Source: an uncultured Selenomonadales bacterium (GTDB lineage Bacteria > Bacillota > Negativicutes > Acidaminococcales > Acidaminococcaceae). Taken from it: a stretch of DNA of 64,000 nt. The notes under the pieces were generated by a model that made no database searches, was not told the DNA's origin, and saw nothing but the letters and a program-made list of their open reading frames with translations. How positions within the stretch are numbered: the first letter of the stretch is position 1; every line of letters starts with the position of its first letter. Of the stretch, positions 54,666 through 63,703 are shown piece after piece. The translations under genes and the position numbers were made by a program. The stretch lies in the NCBI GenBank assembly GCA_900315345.1, contig OMYP01000007.1, positions 186,001 to 250,000 of the forward strand, written 5' to 3'.

Positions 54666-54719
54666 TACGCTCATGTAATAATAACAAACACTACTACGTT
54701 TTCCAGCAGACGTATTAGC

Positions 54720-54905
54720 GCCTGCTTCCGACCCTGTCCTTTTGCCTGAGAGATTAGGGCTTGCGCCCTTGCACCTTCGGCTCTCAATTCAATGAGTATC
54801 TCCAGAGTTGTGTCCCCATGCGGTTCTTTGTTCACCGGAACGCCTGAGAGTGCTACTCCTTCGGCATGCCCAACCTTTTGGTCCTGCATTCTTCCGCATG
54901 TTTCA
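54720..54905 (-). promoter_or_regulatory. Tandem glycine riboswitch
   Basis: Two aptamers can be read on the minus strand. Each has the conserved GCCGAAGG, CTCTCAGGC and GGGGAC/AGGAC elements: aptamer 1 with ATGCCGAAGGAG and ACTCTCAGGCG, aptamer 2 with GAGCCGAAGGTG and TCTCTCAGGCAAAAGGAC. It precedes agcS, separated by a terminator, so glycine binding probably controls read-through. The direction (on or off) cannot be decided by eye. Confidence 0.93.
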
Positions 54906-55047
54906 TTCACCCGATATTTTATTTTGAATTTTATATTGAGATAATATTACACAATTAGCACAAAAAAATCAATGGCTTTTTATCATGTATACTTGTATAC
55001 ACAATGGAAATTTTATTCCGGCTCCCTTTTACTGTCATCGCGATTTC

Positions 55048-55908
55048 TTACCAGGACAGCACTTCCGCCCCGGTTTCCGTAACCAGTACGGTATACTCCC
55101 ACTGAGCGGAAAGTCCCCCGTCTTCCGTATACACTGTCCAGTTGTCGGCTTCGTCAATAAATACACCTTTTTTCCCGGTGTTGATCATGGGCTCAATGGT
55201 AAAGATCATGCCGGGAACCAACAGCATGCCGGTTCCTTTTTTCCCGATGTGGGCCACAAAAGGATCTTCGTGGAACTCTACCCCCACGCCGTGGCCGCCG
55301 AATTCTTCCACCACGCTGTACCCGTGTTTGTGAGCCAGCTGGGCCACCGCCGCACCGATGTCTCCCAAATGCCCCCAGGGTTTCACCGCTGCCAGGCCCC
55401 GCTTCAGGCATTCTTTCGTAATGGCCACCAGATCTTTGGCCCGCTTGTCCACCCGGCCGATCTCAAACATACGGGAAGCGTCCCCGTAATATCCGTTTAA
55501 AATCGTAGACACGTCAATATTGACAATATCCCCGGACCGGAGGGCAACCTTCTCCGAGGGAATCCCATGGCACACCACATCATTAATGGACGTGCAGACG
55601 CTTTTGGGGAAACCGCAGAAATTCAGGGGCGCCGGAATGCCGCCGTTGGCCACCGTAAAATCATACACGATCCGGTCGATCTCTTCTGTAGTGATTCCCT
55701 TTTTAATATGCTTTCCCACTTCATCCAGCACCGCCGTATTTAATTTGCAGGCTTCCCGGATGCCGGCGATCTGGGCCGGAGTCTTGATCATCTGGCGGGT
55801 GGGAACTTCCTCCCCTGCCAGCTGATGCAATCTGATCTCATCTTCTATTTCCTTATGACAATCTTCGTACGGCTTTCCGCTGCCGCACCAGCATAAAATT
55901 TCGCTCAT
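55048..55908 (-). CDS. map: Methionine aminopeptidase type I with N-terminal SEC-C zinc motif
   Basis: The start at 55908 (MSEILCWCGSGKPYEDCHKE) has GGAGG upstream; it gives 286 residues. The N-terminal CWCGSGKPYEDCH is a SEC-C-type zinc knuckle. The pita-bread domain has VCHGIPSEK, NIDVSTILNGYYGDASRMFEIG (Asp ligands), the region EFGGHGVGVEFHEDP (His) and FTIEPMIN (Glu). It removes initiator methionine. SEC-C-fused MAPs are common in Firmicutes and may help ribosome docking; that is inference. Confidence 0.95.
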   Translation of the reverse strand: MSEILCWCGSGKPYEDCHKEIEDEIRLHQLAGEEVPTRQMIKTPAQIAGIREACKLNTAVLDEVGKHIKKGITTEEIDRIVYDFTVANGGIPAPLNFCGFPKSVCTSINDVVCHGIPSEKVALRSGDIVNIDVSTILNGYYGDASRMFEIGRVDKRAKDLVAITKECLKRGLAAVKPWGHLGDIGAAVAQLAHKHGYSVVEEFGGHGVGVEFHEDPFVAHIGKKGTGMLLVPGMIFTIEPMINTGKKGVFIDEADNWTVYTEDGGLSAQWEYTVLVTETGAEVLSW

Positions 55909-56065
55909 GGCGACCTCCAAAAATTATTAATAATTTATTATACCATTCTTTGTCGAAATATGGTAGAATACATTGATATTTAACCAGCATAATATCTTGT
56001 CGGCTTTGCTGCCATGCCGGCAAAGCTGAAAAAGATGTTATCAGCGACGGAGGTACTTCAGCTTT

Positions 56066-56716
56066 ATGGAAATAAGCCAGCTTTTCTTTTATTTTAACGA
56101 ATACGTCATGCACTTCGACAAGTACATCCCGGTAGTCATGGCCTCGTACGGTTCCCTGATCTACTTCATCCTGTTCATGATCATTTTCTGCGAAACGGGA
56201 CTTGTAGTCACCCCGTTCCTGCCGGGAGATTCCCTGCTCTTTGCCTGCGGCGCCCTGTCAGCCACTGCCAACAGCCTCCATTTCGGCACCCTGTTCACCA
56301 TCTGCCTGGTAGCCGCCATATTAGGGGACACCAGCAACTACTGGATAGGGGAAAAGTTCGGAGCCAAACTGCTGGCCAGCAATAACCGCCTCATTAAACC
56401 GGACCATGTGGAAAAAGCCCAGAAGTTTTACGAAAAGCACGGCCACAAAGCCATCTTCCTCTGCCGGTTCGTTCCCATCGTCCGCACCTTTGCCCCCTTC
56501 GTGGCAGGCATTGGCACCATGCACTACCGCACATTCCTCCACTATAATGTGATTGGCGGCCTTGCCTGGGTCTCCCTCTTCACAGGCGCCGGCTATTTCT
56601 TTGGGAATATTCCCTTTGTAAAAGAAAACTTTTCCCACGTAGCCTTGGGCATCATCATCGTTTCCGTACTACCCATCGTGTACGAATTTGCAAAAGCAAA
56701 AATGGGAAAAGAATAA
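56066..56716 (+). CDS. DedA family membrane protein
   Basis: The protein has 216 residues and about five hydrophobic segments. DedA hallmarks are ETGLVVTPFLPGDSLLF, GDTSNYWIGEKFG and FLCRFVPIVRTFAPFVAGIGTM, which hold the conserved Gly-Asp and Arg residues. The family includes undecaprenyl-phosphate and phospholipid translocases. GGAGG precedes the ATG. A strong terminator follows at 56799-56840. Confidence 0.92.
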   Translation: MEISQLFFYFNEYVMHFDKYIPVVMASYGSLIYFILFMIIFCETGLVVTPFLPGDSLLFACGALSATANSLHFGTLFTICLVAAILGDTSNYWIGEKFGAKLLASNNRLIKPDHVEKAQKFYEKHGHKAIFLCRFVPIVRTFAPFVAGIGTMHYRTFLHYNVIGGLAWVSLFTGAGYFFGNIPFVKENFSHVALGIIIVSVLPIVYEFAKAKMGKE

Positions 56717-56798
56717 GAAAAGAATTATCGATTCGATATTCCTGACAAAAACAAATCAAACTTAACTTTTGAAAACTTTTCCCCAAAAAGCTTTCGAC

Positions 56799-56840
56799 CC
56801 CGTACTCAAACTGCAAAAGAGTACGGGGCCTTATTTTTTT
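56799..56840 (+). terminator. Terminator between dedA and alaX
   Basis: CCCCGTACTC and GAGTACGGGG form a perfect 10-bp stem, followed by a T-rich run. Confidence 0.88.
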
Positions 56841-56898
56841 ATGGCAAATCACGTTTATCAAAAAATAATCTGCCGCAATTCTTATTATGTTTTTTCCT

Positions 56899-58098
56899 TT
56901 ACGCTTCTTTCATAAACGCCGCCAGTTTTTCCGCTTTCTCTTTCCAATCTGCCGTGTATGGTGCCCCGCCCTGGGCGGAATCCTTTTTGCCGCCGCCCCG
57001 GCCGCCGAAAATCTCATTAGCCGCCGTTACGATTTTTTTGCAGTCCCCCACTGCGTTTTCACTGAGGCCGAACATGTAATTCACACGCTCCCCGCTGTGG
57101 TAAATGATAGCCGCCACCACATTGGGAACCGACATAAGCTGCTGCATCATAGCCTTGGCCGACTGGGCATCGTAGTCGTCCTCCACCACCGCGGCAATCT
57201 TACTGCCGCCTGCATTGACCGGAGCCGCTGCCAGGATCTTTTTCATTTTATCTTCCTGAATGATTTTGACAGCCGCCCGCAGCTTTTCCTTCAGCCCGGC
57301 GATCTCCCCTTCCATCCGCTCAATGGCTTCGCATACCCTTTCTTCTTTGGTGCTCAGCATATTGCCGGCTTCCTGAATATAGCGCATTTTTTTCCGGGCG
57401 TCTTCCAGAGCCCAGCGGCCGCACAGGAATTCCACCCTTGTGCCGCCCTTGTGCTTTTCAATTTTGGTAACTTTGATCAGTCCTACCACTCCGGTAGAAG
57501 TAGGATGGGTGCCGCAGCAGGTGCAAACATCCCCGTCTTTTACCGCCACAATCCGCAAAATGCCGGTGAGTTTGTCATTTTTCTTCCGCATGGGAAGGTC
57601 CGCCACTTCCGTATGGGGCAGGTAGGAAACCGTAACCGGCAAATCCTCCCACACCTGTCTGTTGGCAAAATCCTCCGCCTGAAAGGCTTCCTCCAACGTC
57701 ACTTCTTTGTCCAGATCGATGGTCACCAGGCGTTCGTTCATGTGGAAGCCCACATTGTTGGCGCCAAACAGTTTAAAAAACGCAAAAGATAAAAGATGTT
57801 CCCCGCAGTGCTGCTGCATGTGGTCCAGCCGGTCCGTCCAGTTCACCTGCACCGTAACCTTGCTGCCCACCGGAAATTCCGCCGCGCAGTTATGGATGAT
57901 CTTCTCTTTGGTTTCCCGCACATAGTCCACCAGCGCTCCGTTGATGGTTCCCGTATCGCTGAGCTGGCCGCCCCCTTCCGGGAACAACACTGTCCGGTCC
58001 AGCACCACAGCAAAACCTTTGGGAGCCGGCTCACACTCCAGCACCGTGGCTTCGCAGATTTTTAAATTTGAATCCCTCTCATATAATTTTTCGGTCAT
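56899..58098 (-). CDS. Alanyl-tRNA editing protein, AlaX-L type with DHHA1 domain
   Basis: The protein has 399 residues. It resembles the editing half of AlaRS: the OB-like start (VVLDRTVLFPEGGGQLSDTG), the zinc site with MQQHCGEHLLSFA (HxxxH) and CCGTHP (Cys and His), then a coiled coil and a C-terminal DHHA1 domain (ISAAV-type VAAIIYHSGERVNYMFGLSEN and GGRGGGKKDSAQGG). It hydrolyses Ser-tRNA-Ala or Gly-tRNA-Ala. There is no aminoacylation domain. It stands alone between dedA and the periplasmic protein gene. Confidence 0.93.
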   Translation of the reverse strand: MTEKLYERDSNLKICEATVLECEPAPKGFAVVLDRTVLFPEGGGQLSDTGTINGALVDYVRETKEKIIHNCAAEFPVGSKVTVQVNWTDRLDHMQQHCGEHLLSFAFFKLFGANNVGFHMNERLVTIDLDKEVTLEEAFQAEDFANRQVWEDLPVTVSYLPHTEVADLPMRKKNDKLTGILRIVAVKDGDVCTCCGTHPTSTGVVGLIKVTKIEKHKGGTRVEFLCGRWALEDARKKMRYIQEAGNMLSTKEERVCEAIERMEGEIAGLKEKLRAAVKIIQEDKMKKILAAAPVNAGGSKIAAVVEDDYDAQSAKAMMQQLMSVPNVVAAIIYHSGERVNYMFGLSENAVGDCKKIVTAANEIFGGRGGGKKDSAQGGAPYTADWKEKAEKLAAFMKEA

Positions 58099-58153
58099 AT
58101 TTCCCCTCCATAAAATTACTGTATATTAATTATTTCACTGTAGTGGGCCAATC

Positions 58154-58654
58154 TCAGATTGCAAGGCCGGAATCAACATAGATGGCCTGTACTTTGTTAT
58201 CTTTTATATAAAAATTAAGGCTGCCGTCCGGGTCGCCGGGCTCTTCCAGTTGATACAACACCCTGTGTTTTGTTCCATCTTCCGACTTAATGTCTTTTCC
58301 CGGGCCTAAAATTCTTTTCACTTCCGAAAGAGGGGTTCCCACTTTGATTCCGTCCGAAGTGGCGATCCCGTTATTGCCGGCTACATAAATTCGCTTCACC
58401 CGATCGTTTACAAATGTAATATTAAAAGTCGTTCCATTGCGTCCGTACTCATAAATAATCTGGGTGTGCCTGAAACCGGCTTCGACCTGTTCCGTTTTCG
58501 CGGACACAGGCTCTCCATAAACGGCAACCACCTCCGGCAGTCCCTGGTCAATGTAAACGCCGCCGGCATTCATCCGGTCCGGCGATACGGCCTGGCAAAC
58601 GGAAAAGCCTGCCAGCAACAGCGACAGTAACGTTGAGGAAAACAGTTTTTTCAT
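58154..58654 (-). CDS. Exported SmpA/BLIP-fold-like protein of unknown function
   Basis: The protein has 166 residues. The signal peptide is MKKLFSSTLLSLLLAGFSVC with cleavage near CQA. Two similar halves follow (IDQGLPEVVAVYGEPV... and VGTPLSEVKRILGPGKD...), each with the helix-strand pattern of the SmpA/OmlA/BLIP fold. It is probably a soluble periplasmic protein. AAGGAGG precedes the ATG. Function is unknown. Confidence 0.7.
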   Translation of the reverse strand: MKKLFSSTLLSLLLAGFSVCQAVSPDRMNAGGVYIDQGLPEVVAVYGEPVSAKTEQVEAGFRHTQIIYEYGRNGTTFNITFVNDRVKRIYVAGNNGIATSDGIKVGTPLSEVKRILGPGKDIKSEDGTKHRVLYQLEEPGDPDGSLNFYIKDNKVQAIYVDSGLAI

Positions 58655-58864
58655 GGCGAACCTCCTTGTCTTTCACTTTCATTTTCATTATAGAAAAAGA
58701 AATTTCAAATTGCAAGTTGTGGGTAACGAATTCGGAAAACGGTAACAACTCCCTTTATCCATTCCGTAATCCAAATTTACACTTCATAATTTTTATAAAA
58801 TAAGGTAAAATAAAAACAGCAATGTAACTGTAAAAGTTATAAATCATAAAACAAGGAGGTCATT

Positions 58865-60481
58865 ATGGCTAATTATGTTCGTCGTACATGTTTCGTACTG
58901 CTGACCATGCTGTTTACGCTGGCCGCGCCCCTTATGGCCCTGGCGGAAGACATCATCATCCTGCATACCAACGATATCCACTGCGGGATATTGGACAACG
59001 TAGGCTTTCCCCATCTGTCCCAGTATAAGAAGGATTTGAAGAAAGCCGGGCACAAGGTGCTGCTGGTAGACGCCGGCGACTGCGTGCAGGGAGCGCCCAT
59101 CGGGAAGCTTTCCAAGGGCGAATCGGTGGTCCGCATTATGAATGCGGTGAAATACGATTTCCTGATCCCCGGGAACCACGAATACGATTACGGCATGGAC
59201 CAGTTCTTCAAACTGGCCAAGATGCAGAAATCCAAATACCATTCCTGCAACTTTATCGACCTGCGTACCAACACCCTGCCCCTCGCCCCTTCCAAAATCA
59301 TTAAGATTGGCGGGAAAACCTTGGGCTTTGTAGGCGTAACCACTCCCCAGACCCTGAACACCTCCACCCCGAAATTCTTCCAGGACGACAAAGGAAATTA
59401 CATTTACGGTTTCTTTGAAGACGATACCGGTGAAAAATTATATGCCCAGATCCAGAAGACTGTAGACCAGGTCCGGAAAGACGGCGCCGAATATGTCTTC
59501 ATCGTAGGGCACCTGGGCATGGACGGATCCATCCCCCGGTGGGCCAGCCCGGCTATCGCACAGAACACCCGTGGCATTGACGCCATTATCGACGGCCATT
59601 CCCATGAAAAGTATGCCGTCCGTTCCGAAAAGAACCTGGACGGAAAAGACGTGCTGATCACCCAGACCGGTACCAAACTGCAGACTGTGGGCAAGCTGGT
59701 GCTGAAAGATGACGGTTCCCTGGAATCCACACTGGAAACGAATCTGAAAGACACCGATAAGAAAATTGAAAAACTGATTGCCAAAGAAAACAAAAAATTT
59801 GAACCCATCCTGAACCAGCCTGTAGGCGAAACCGCCTTTGATATCCGTTCCGACAACCCGGCTGATAAAGTACGGCGGGTCCGCAACGGGGAAACCAACA
59901 TGGGCGACTTCGTAGCCGACGCTTATAAAAACGTACTTGATACCGACGTTGCCATCGTGAACGGCGGTTCCCTCCGGAACAATATCAAAAAAGGCGTGTT
60001 CACCTACGCCAGCCTGCTGGAAGCCTTCCCCTTCGGCAACATGTGCGCGGCAGTGGAATGCAGCGGCCAGGTTCTGTTAGACGCGTTGGAATTCGGAGCT
60101 TCCAATTATCCGGAAGAACGGGGCAACTTCATGCAGGTATCCGGCATCACCTACACCATCGACTCCCGGATCCCCTCTTCCGTGAAGCTGGACGACAAAG
60201 GCAACTTTGTGGGAGTTACCGGTGAATACCGCGTCAAAGACGTAATGGTCAACGGCAAGCCCCTGGACCTGAAAGCCAACTACACCGTAGGCGGTTCCAA
60301 CTACGTTCTGAAAAACGGCGGCGACGGCAACGTAATGTTCAAAGACTGCAAACTGTTACAGGACGGACAGATTTCTGACGTTGACGCCATCATGGAATAC
60401 GTGCAGAACTACCTGAACGCAAAGATCCCGGCTGAATACGAAGCCTGGGACGGACAGAAACGGATCAAGATTATTAAATAA
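58865..60481 (+). CDS. Secreted 5'-nucleotidase / metallophosphatase (UshA-like)
   Basis: The protein has 538 residues with a signal peptide (cleavage near ALAEDIII). The metallophosphatase domain has LHTNDIHCGI, VDAGDCVQG, IPGNHEYDYG, VGHLGMDGS and DGHSHEKY, giving all metal ligands. The C-terminal nucleotide-binding domain has NGGSLRNNIKKGVFTYASLLEAFPF. It would dephosphorylate nucleotides or sugar nucleotides outside the cytoplasm. AAGGAGG precedes the ATG. With the exported nucleoside hydrolase and DeoC it fits nucleotide scavenging. Confidence 0.93.
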   Translation: MANYVRRTCFVLLTMLFTLAAPLMALAEDIIILHTNDIHCGILDNVGFPHLSQYKKDLKKAGHKVLLVDAGDCVQGAPIGKLSKGESVVRIMNAVKYDFLIPGNHEYDYGMDQFFKLAKMQKSKYHSCNFIDLRTNTLPLAPSKIIKIGGKTLGFVGVTTPQTLNTSTPKFFQDDKGNYIYGFFEDDTGEKLYAQIQKTVDQVRKDGAEYVFIVGHLGMDGSIPRWASPAIAQNTRGIDAIIDGHSHEKYAVRSEKNLDGKDVLITQTGTKLQTVGKLVLKDDGSLESTLETNLKDTDKKIEKLIAKENKKFEPILNQPVGETAFDIRSDNPADKVRRVRNGETNMGDFVADAYKNVLDTDVAIVNGGSLRNNIKKGVFTYASLLEAFPFGNMCAAVECSGQVLLDALEFGASNYPEERGNFMQVSGITYTIDSRIPSSVKLDDKGNFVGVTGEYRVKDVMVNGKPLDLKANYTVGGSNYVLKNGGDGNVMFKDCKLLQDGQISDVDAIMEYVQNYLNAKIPAEYEAWDGQKRIKIIK

Positions 60482-60547
60482 AATTAGCAGTCGCAACAAT
60501 AAGCAGTACAAAATCGAAGGGAAAAGCAAATTCCTTCACTGAATTTT

Positions 60548-60582
60548 AAAACCGGCATCCAAAAAAGAATGCCGGTTTTTTT
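60548..60582. terminator. Bidirectional terminator between the 5'-nucleotidase and nrdG genes
   Basis: AAAACCGGCAT and ATGCCGGTTTT form an 11-bp stem with A and T runs on the two sides. Confidence 0.88.
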
Positions 60583-60594
60583 ATTTACTGATTT

Positions 60595-61146
60595 TTATTT
60601 CCCGTCCGGTTCAAAGATGCCTTCGTTATCATCCCACAGCACAACCTCATCGCTGTGAAGGGATTTCTGCACGTCGATCACCCGCTGATTGCTGCTGCCC
60701 CGGAACCGCAGCTTCAGATCTTTTTCTTCCAGATGGAACTCCCCGTCCACCAGAATATCGGTAAGATCCAAAATCTCTTTTGTAATTTCCCAGGGGCCCA
60801 GCTTGCCTGCCAGAATATCCTTTTCAAAATCGTAACCGGTGTAGCACCAGATGGTTTTGTCAGGATAGAGTTCCTTGAATTTTTTCATCACACGCAGCAC
60901 GTCCGGCTGGTTTTCCGGTTCAAAGGGTTCGCCGCCCAAAACGGAAAGTCCTTCGATAAAATTGTGGTTGCAAGCCCGCAGCAGTTTGTCCAGCACTTCC
61001 CCGGTAAAGGGTTTTCCGTAATTGAAATCCCAGGTTTCCGGATTGAAGCAACCCCTGCAGTGATGACGGCAGCCGCTGACGAACAGCGACACCCGGACAC
61101 CGGGGCCGTTAGCGATATCGTGGCGTTTTAGCGTTGCGTAATTCAT
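60595..61146 (-). CDS. nrdG: Anaerobic ribonucleotide reductase-activating protein
   Basis: The protein has 183 residues, a minimal radical SAM enzyme. The cluster motif is SGCRHHCRGCFN (CxxxxxxC-C pattern of NrdG: C-H-H-C-R-G-C). GNGPGVRVSLF-like ANGPGVRVSLFVSG precedes it, and LSVLGGEPFEPEN binds SAM. It generates the glycyl radical on NrdD. It lies 103 bp after nrdD on the same strand. AGAGGAAG precedes the ATG. Confidence 0.96.
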   Translation of the reverse strand: MNYATLKRHDIANGPGVRVSLFVSGCRHHCRGCFNPETWDFNYGKPFTGEVLDKLLRACNHNFIEGLSVLGGEPFEPENQPDVLRVMKKFKELYPDKTIWCYTGYDFEKDILAGKLGPWEITKEILDLTDILVDGEFHLEEKDLKLRFRGSSNQRVIDVQKSLHSDEVVLWDDNEGIFEPDGK

Positions 61147-61249
61147 ATAGTTTCACTTCCTCTGTAAAAATCTTTTGAAAGTCGCAGCCTGTAAAAAATT
61201 CTGCAGGGCTGCATTTATTTTCTATTCCCTCGCAACTTGCGATTTATTT

Positions 61250-63376
61250 TTACAGATGCAATACCCGGGCTTTGATTTCTTTCGTCTTGCCTACGTTCCA
61301 GAAATTTTCTCCCAGATATCCGCAGGTGCGGCGGGTCACGTTCATCTTAGCGTGGTCCTTGTTATGGCACTGGGGGCATTCCCACTCGTTGTCATCGTTG
61401 ATCATGATCTCCCCGTCATAGCCGCAGACCATGCAGTAGTCGGATTTGGTATTGAATTCCGCATACTGGATGTGGTCGTAAATAAACTGCACGGTAGCTT
61501 CCAGGGCTTTGGGGTTGTTCTGCATGTTGGGAATTTCCACATAGCTGATGGCGCCGCCGGAGGACAGCTTCTGGAATTCGCTTTCGAATTCGAATTTGGA
61601 GAAGGCGTCGATGTTTTCCCGCACGTCCACATGATAGGAATTGGTGTAATAGCCTTTATCGGTAATATCTTTAATGGTACCGAAACGTTCTTTATCAACC
61701 CGGGCAAAACGGTAGCACAGGGATTCCGCCGGAGTTCCGTATAAAGCAAAGCCGATGTTGGTCTCGGCCCTCCACCGGTTGCAGGTCTCCCGCAGATGCT
61801 TCATAACCCGCAGGGCGAAGTCCTTGCCTTCCGGCGTGGTATGGCTGCAGCCTTTCACTGCCTTGGTCATTTCATACAGGCCGATATAGCCCAGGGAAAT
61901 GGAAGAGTACCCGCCGAACAGATACTTGTCAATCTTCTCCCCTTTACCCAGACGGGCAATGGCGCCGTACTGCCAGTGGATGGGGCTTACGTCAGAGCGT
62001 ACGCCCAGCAGCGCGTTGTGACGGCACATGATGGCTTCGAAGCAAAGGGCCAGCCGTTCGTCCAGCAGCTTCCAGAATTTTTCTTCATCCCCGCCGGACA
62101 AAATACCGATCTGGGGCAGGTTGATGGAGACCACGCCCTGGTTAAAGCGGCCTTCAAATTTATAATTTCCGTTTTCATCCTTCCAGGGAGCCAGGAAGCT
62201 GCGGCAACCCATGGGGCTGAACACGTTGCCTTCGTAATTTTCCCGCATCTTCTTGGCGGAAATGTAATCGGGATACATCCGCTTGGCACTGCATTTTACC
62301 GCCAGATGGGTCAGGTAATCGTATTTACCGCCTTTCAGGCAGTTGTTTTCATCCAGCACATAAACCAATTTTGGGAAAGCCGGCGTTACGTAAACGCCCT
62401 TTTCGTTTTTAATTCCCTGCAGGCGCTGCCGGATGATCTCTTCGATGATCATGGCGTTTTCTTCAATATAGGGATCGTCTTCCCGCAGATACAGGAACAA
62501 CGTCACAAAAGGAGACTGACCGTTGGTGGTCATCAGGGTGTTGATCTGATACTGGATAGTCTGGACCCCGGCCTTCAGTTCTTCCCGCAGCCGTTCGTCC
62601 ACCACGGCTTCCAGAATTTTCGGGTCAACATTTTCGCCCAGGGTCTCAATGGCCCGTTTCATAAATTTATCCCGGCTCCGGCGCAGGTATTTGCCCAAAT
62701 GACGCACATCCACAGACTGGCCGCCGTACTGGCTGGAAGCTACGGAAGCGATGATCTGGGTCATCACGTTGCAGGCAACCTGGAAGCTTCTGGGAGATTC
62801 GATCATCTTCCCGTTCATAACGGTGCCGTTATCCAGCATGTCCCCGATGTTGATCAGGCAGCAGTTGAAGATGGGCTGGATAAAATAATCCATGTCATGG
62901 AAATGAAGTACCCCTTCTTCATGGGCTTTGGCGATCTTTTCCGGAAGGATCACCCGGCGGGTCAGATCCTTGGAAACTTCCCCGGCGATCAGATCCCGCT
63001 GGGTAGAAGCCATGATGGCATTCTTGTTGCTGTTTTCTTCCATAACGTCCTTGTTGCTGTTACGGATCAGCGTAAGGATGGATTCGTCGGTAGTATTGGA
63101 CTTACGCACCAGGGCCCGGCGGTAACGGTAAATGATATAGGCCTTGGCCAGATCGAACTTGCCCGCTTCCTGAAGCTGGCGCTCTACAATGTCCTGGATA
63201 TCCTCCACCAGCAGGCGGGGACGGTTTTTCCCGTGGACGTATTCCGCAATTTCCTTAATTTTACTTTCCTCAATGCGGCATCCCTCTTCTACTGCAGCGT
63301 TTGCCTTTTCAATGGCCACCACAATTTTCTGGGGATCAAAATCAACCGTCGTACCGTCGCGTTTAATTACCTTCAT
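61250..63376 (-). CDS. nrdD: Anaerobic ribonucleoside-triphosphate reductase (class III)
   Basis: The start at 63376 (MKVIKRDGTTVDFDPQKI) has GGGAGG upstream; it gives 708 residues. The 56 extra codons to 63544 are leader and promoter. The N-terminal ATP-cone is followed by the ten-stranded barrel. Near the C-terminus are four zinc cysteines (CMVC and CPQC) and the glycyl-radical motif RTCGYLGENFW. It makes deoxyribonucleotides without oxygen. Two promoter candidates, NrdR-like boxes and three DnaA boxes lie upstream. Confidence 0.97.
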   Translation of the reverse strand: MKVIKRDGTTVDFDPQKIVVAIEKANAAVEEGCRIEESKIKEIAEYVHGKNRPRLLVEDIQDIVERQLQEAGKFDLAKAYIIYRYRRALVRKSNTTDESILTLIRNSNKDVMEENSNKNAIMASTQRDLIAGEVSKDLTRRVILPEKIAKAHEEGVLHFHDMDYFIQPIFNCCLINIGDMLDNGTVMNGKMIESPRSFQVACNVMTQIIASVASSQYGGQSVDVRHLGKYLRRSRDKFMKRAIETLGENVDPKILEAVVDERLREELKAGVQTIQYQINTLMTTNGQSPFVTLFLYLREDDPYIEENAMIIEEIIRQRLQGIKNEKGVYVTPAFPKLVYVLDENNCLKGGKYDYLTHLAVKCSAKRMYPDYISAKKMRENYEGNVFSPMGCRSFLAPWKDENGNYKFEGRFNQGVVSINLPQIGILSGGDEEKFWKLLDERLALCFEAIMCRHNALLGVRSDVSPIHWQYGAIARLGKGEKIDKYLFGGYSSISLGYIGLYEMTKAVKGCSHTTPEGKDFALRVMKHLRETCNRWRAETNIGFALYGTPAESLCYRFARVDKERFGTIKDITDKGYYTNSYHVDVRENIDAFSKFEFESEFQKLSSGGAISYVEIPNMQNNPKALEATVQFIYDHIQYAEFNTKSDYCMVCGYDGEIMINDDNEWECPQCHNKDHAKMNVTRRTCGYLGENFWNVGKTKEIKARVLHL

Positions 63377-63548
63377 GCCACAAAATCCTCCCTGAATTAC
63401 TGACTCTCTGTTTTCTTTTTCCGCACCGTCTTCACGATACAAGCTCACGTTCTCTGCTTTTCCATGACGCGGCAAAGCCGCAAACACCTTATGTTGTATC
63501 ATACAGAATCTGTTTGCCACTGAAGCTCTGACAAACAGATTCATAGAT

Positions 63549-63622
63549 ATTGTAGCATGTTCCGCAGTGCTTGTAAACTATATATTGTTGTCTGTAATAA
63601 AAATTTTCTTTTTTGCTGTCAA
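63549..63622 (-). promoter_or_regulatory. Two candidate nrdD promoters
   Basis: P1: minus-strand TTGACA (63617-63622), 17-bp spacer, TATTAC (63594-63599). P2: TTTACA (63572-63577), 17-bp spacer, TACAAT (63549-63554). They are 45 bp apart. Confidence 0.65.
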
Positions 63623-63632
63623 TATCTTGTGG
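63575..63632. promoter_or_regulatory. Pair of NrdR-like boxes
   Basis: AAACTATATATTGTTG (63575-63590) and TGTCAATATCTTGTGG (63617-63632) both fit the CWATATMTTGT core. They are 42 bp apart, four helical turns. One overlaps the -35 of P1 and the other the -35 of P2. Confidence 0.65.
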
Positions 63633-63648
63633 TTTGTAAACAGGGTTC

Positions 63649-63679
63649 TGTGGATAACGTGTGGATAAGGTGTGGATAA
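63649..63679. promoter_or_regulatory. Three tandem DnaA boxes
   Basis: TGTGGATAA, the exact complement of the consensus TTATCCACA, occurs at 63649, 63660 and 63671, all in one orientation and 11 bp apart. They lie between nrdD and hairpin repeat copy 3. Confidence 0.85.
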
Positions 63680-63703
63680 ATTGAGATTTATCTGTGACTA
63701 AAT

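Noticed and set aside
61796-63403. 535-codon open frame on the plus strand
   Set aside because: It lies entirely opposite nrdD, whose motifs and ribosome site are unambiguous; the plus frame resembles no family and reflects codon bias.
63649-63679. Chromosomal origin of replication
   Set aside because: The three DnaA boxes are suggestive, but there is no dnaA, dnaN, rpmH or gyrB here and only a modest AT-rich stretch; a regulatory cluster is the simpler reading.
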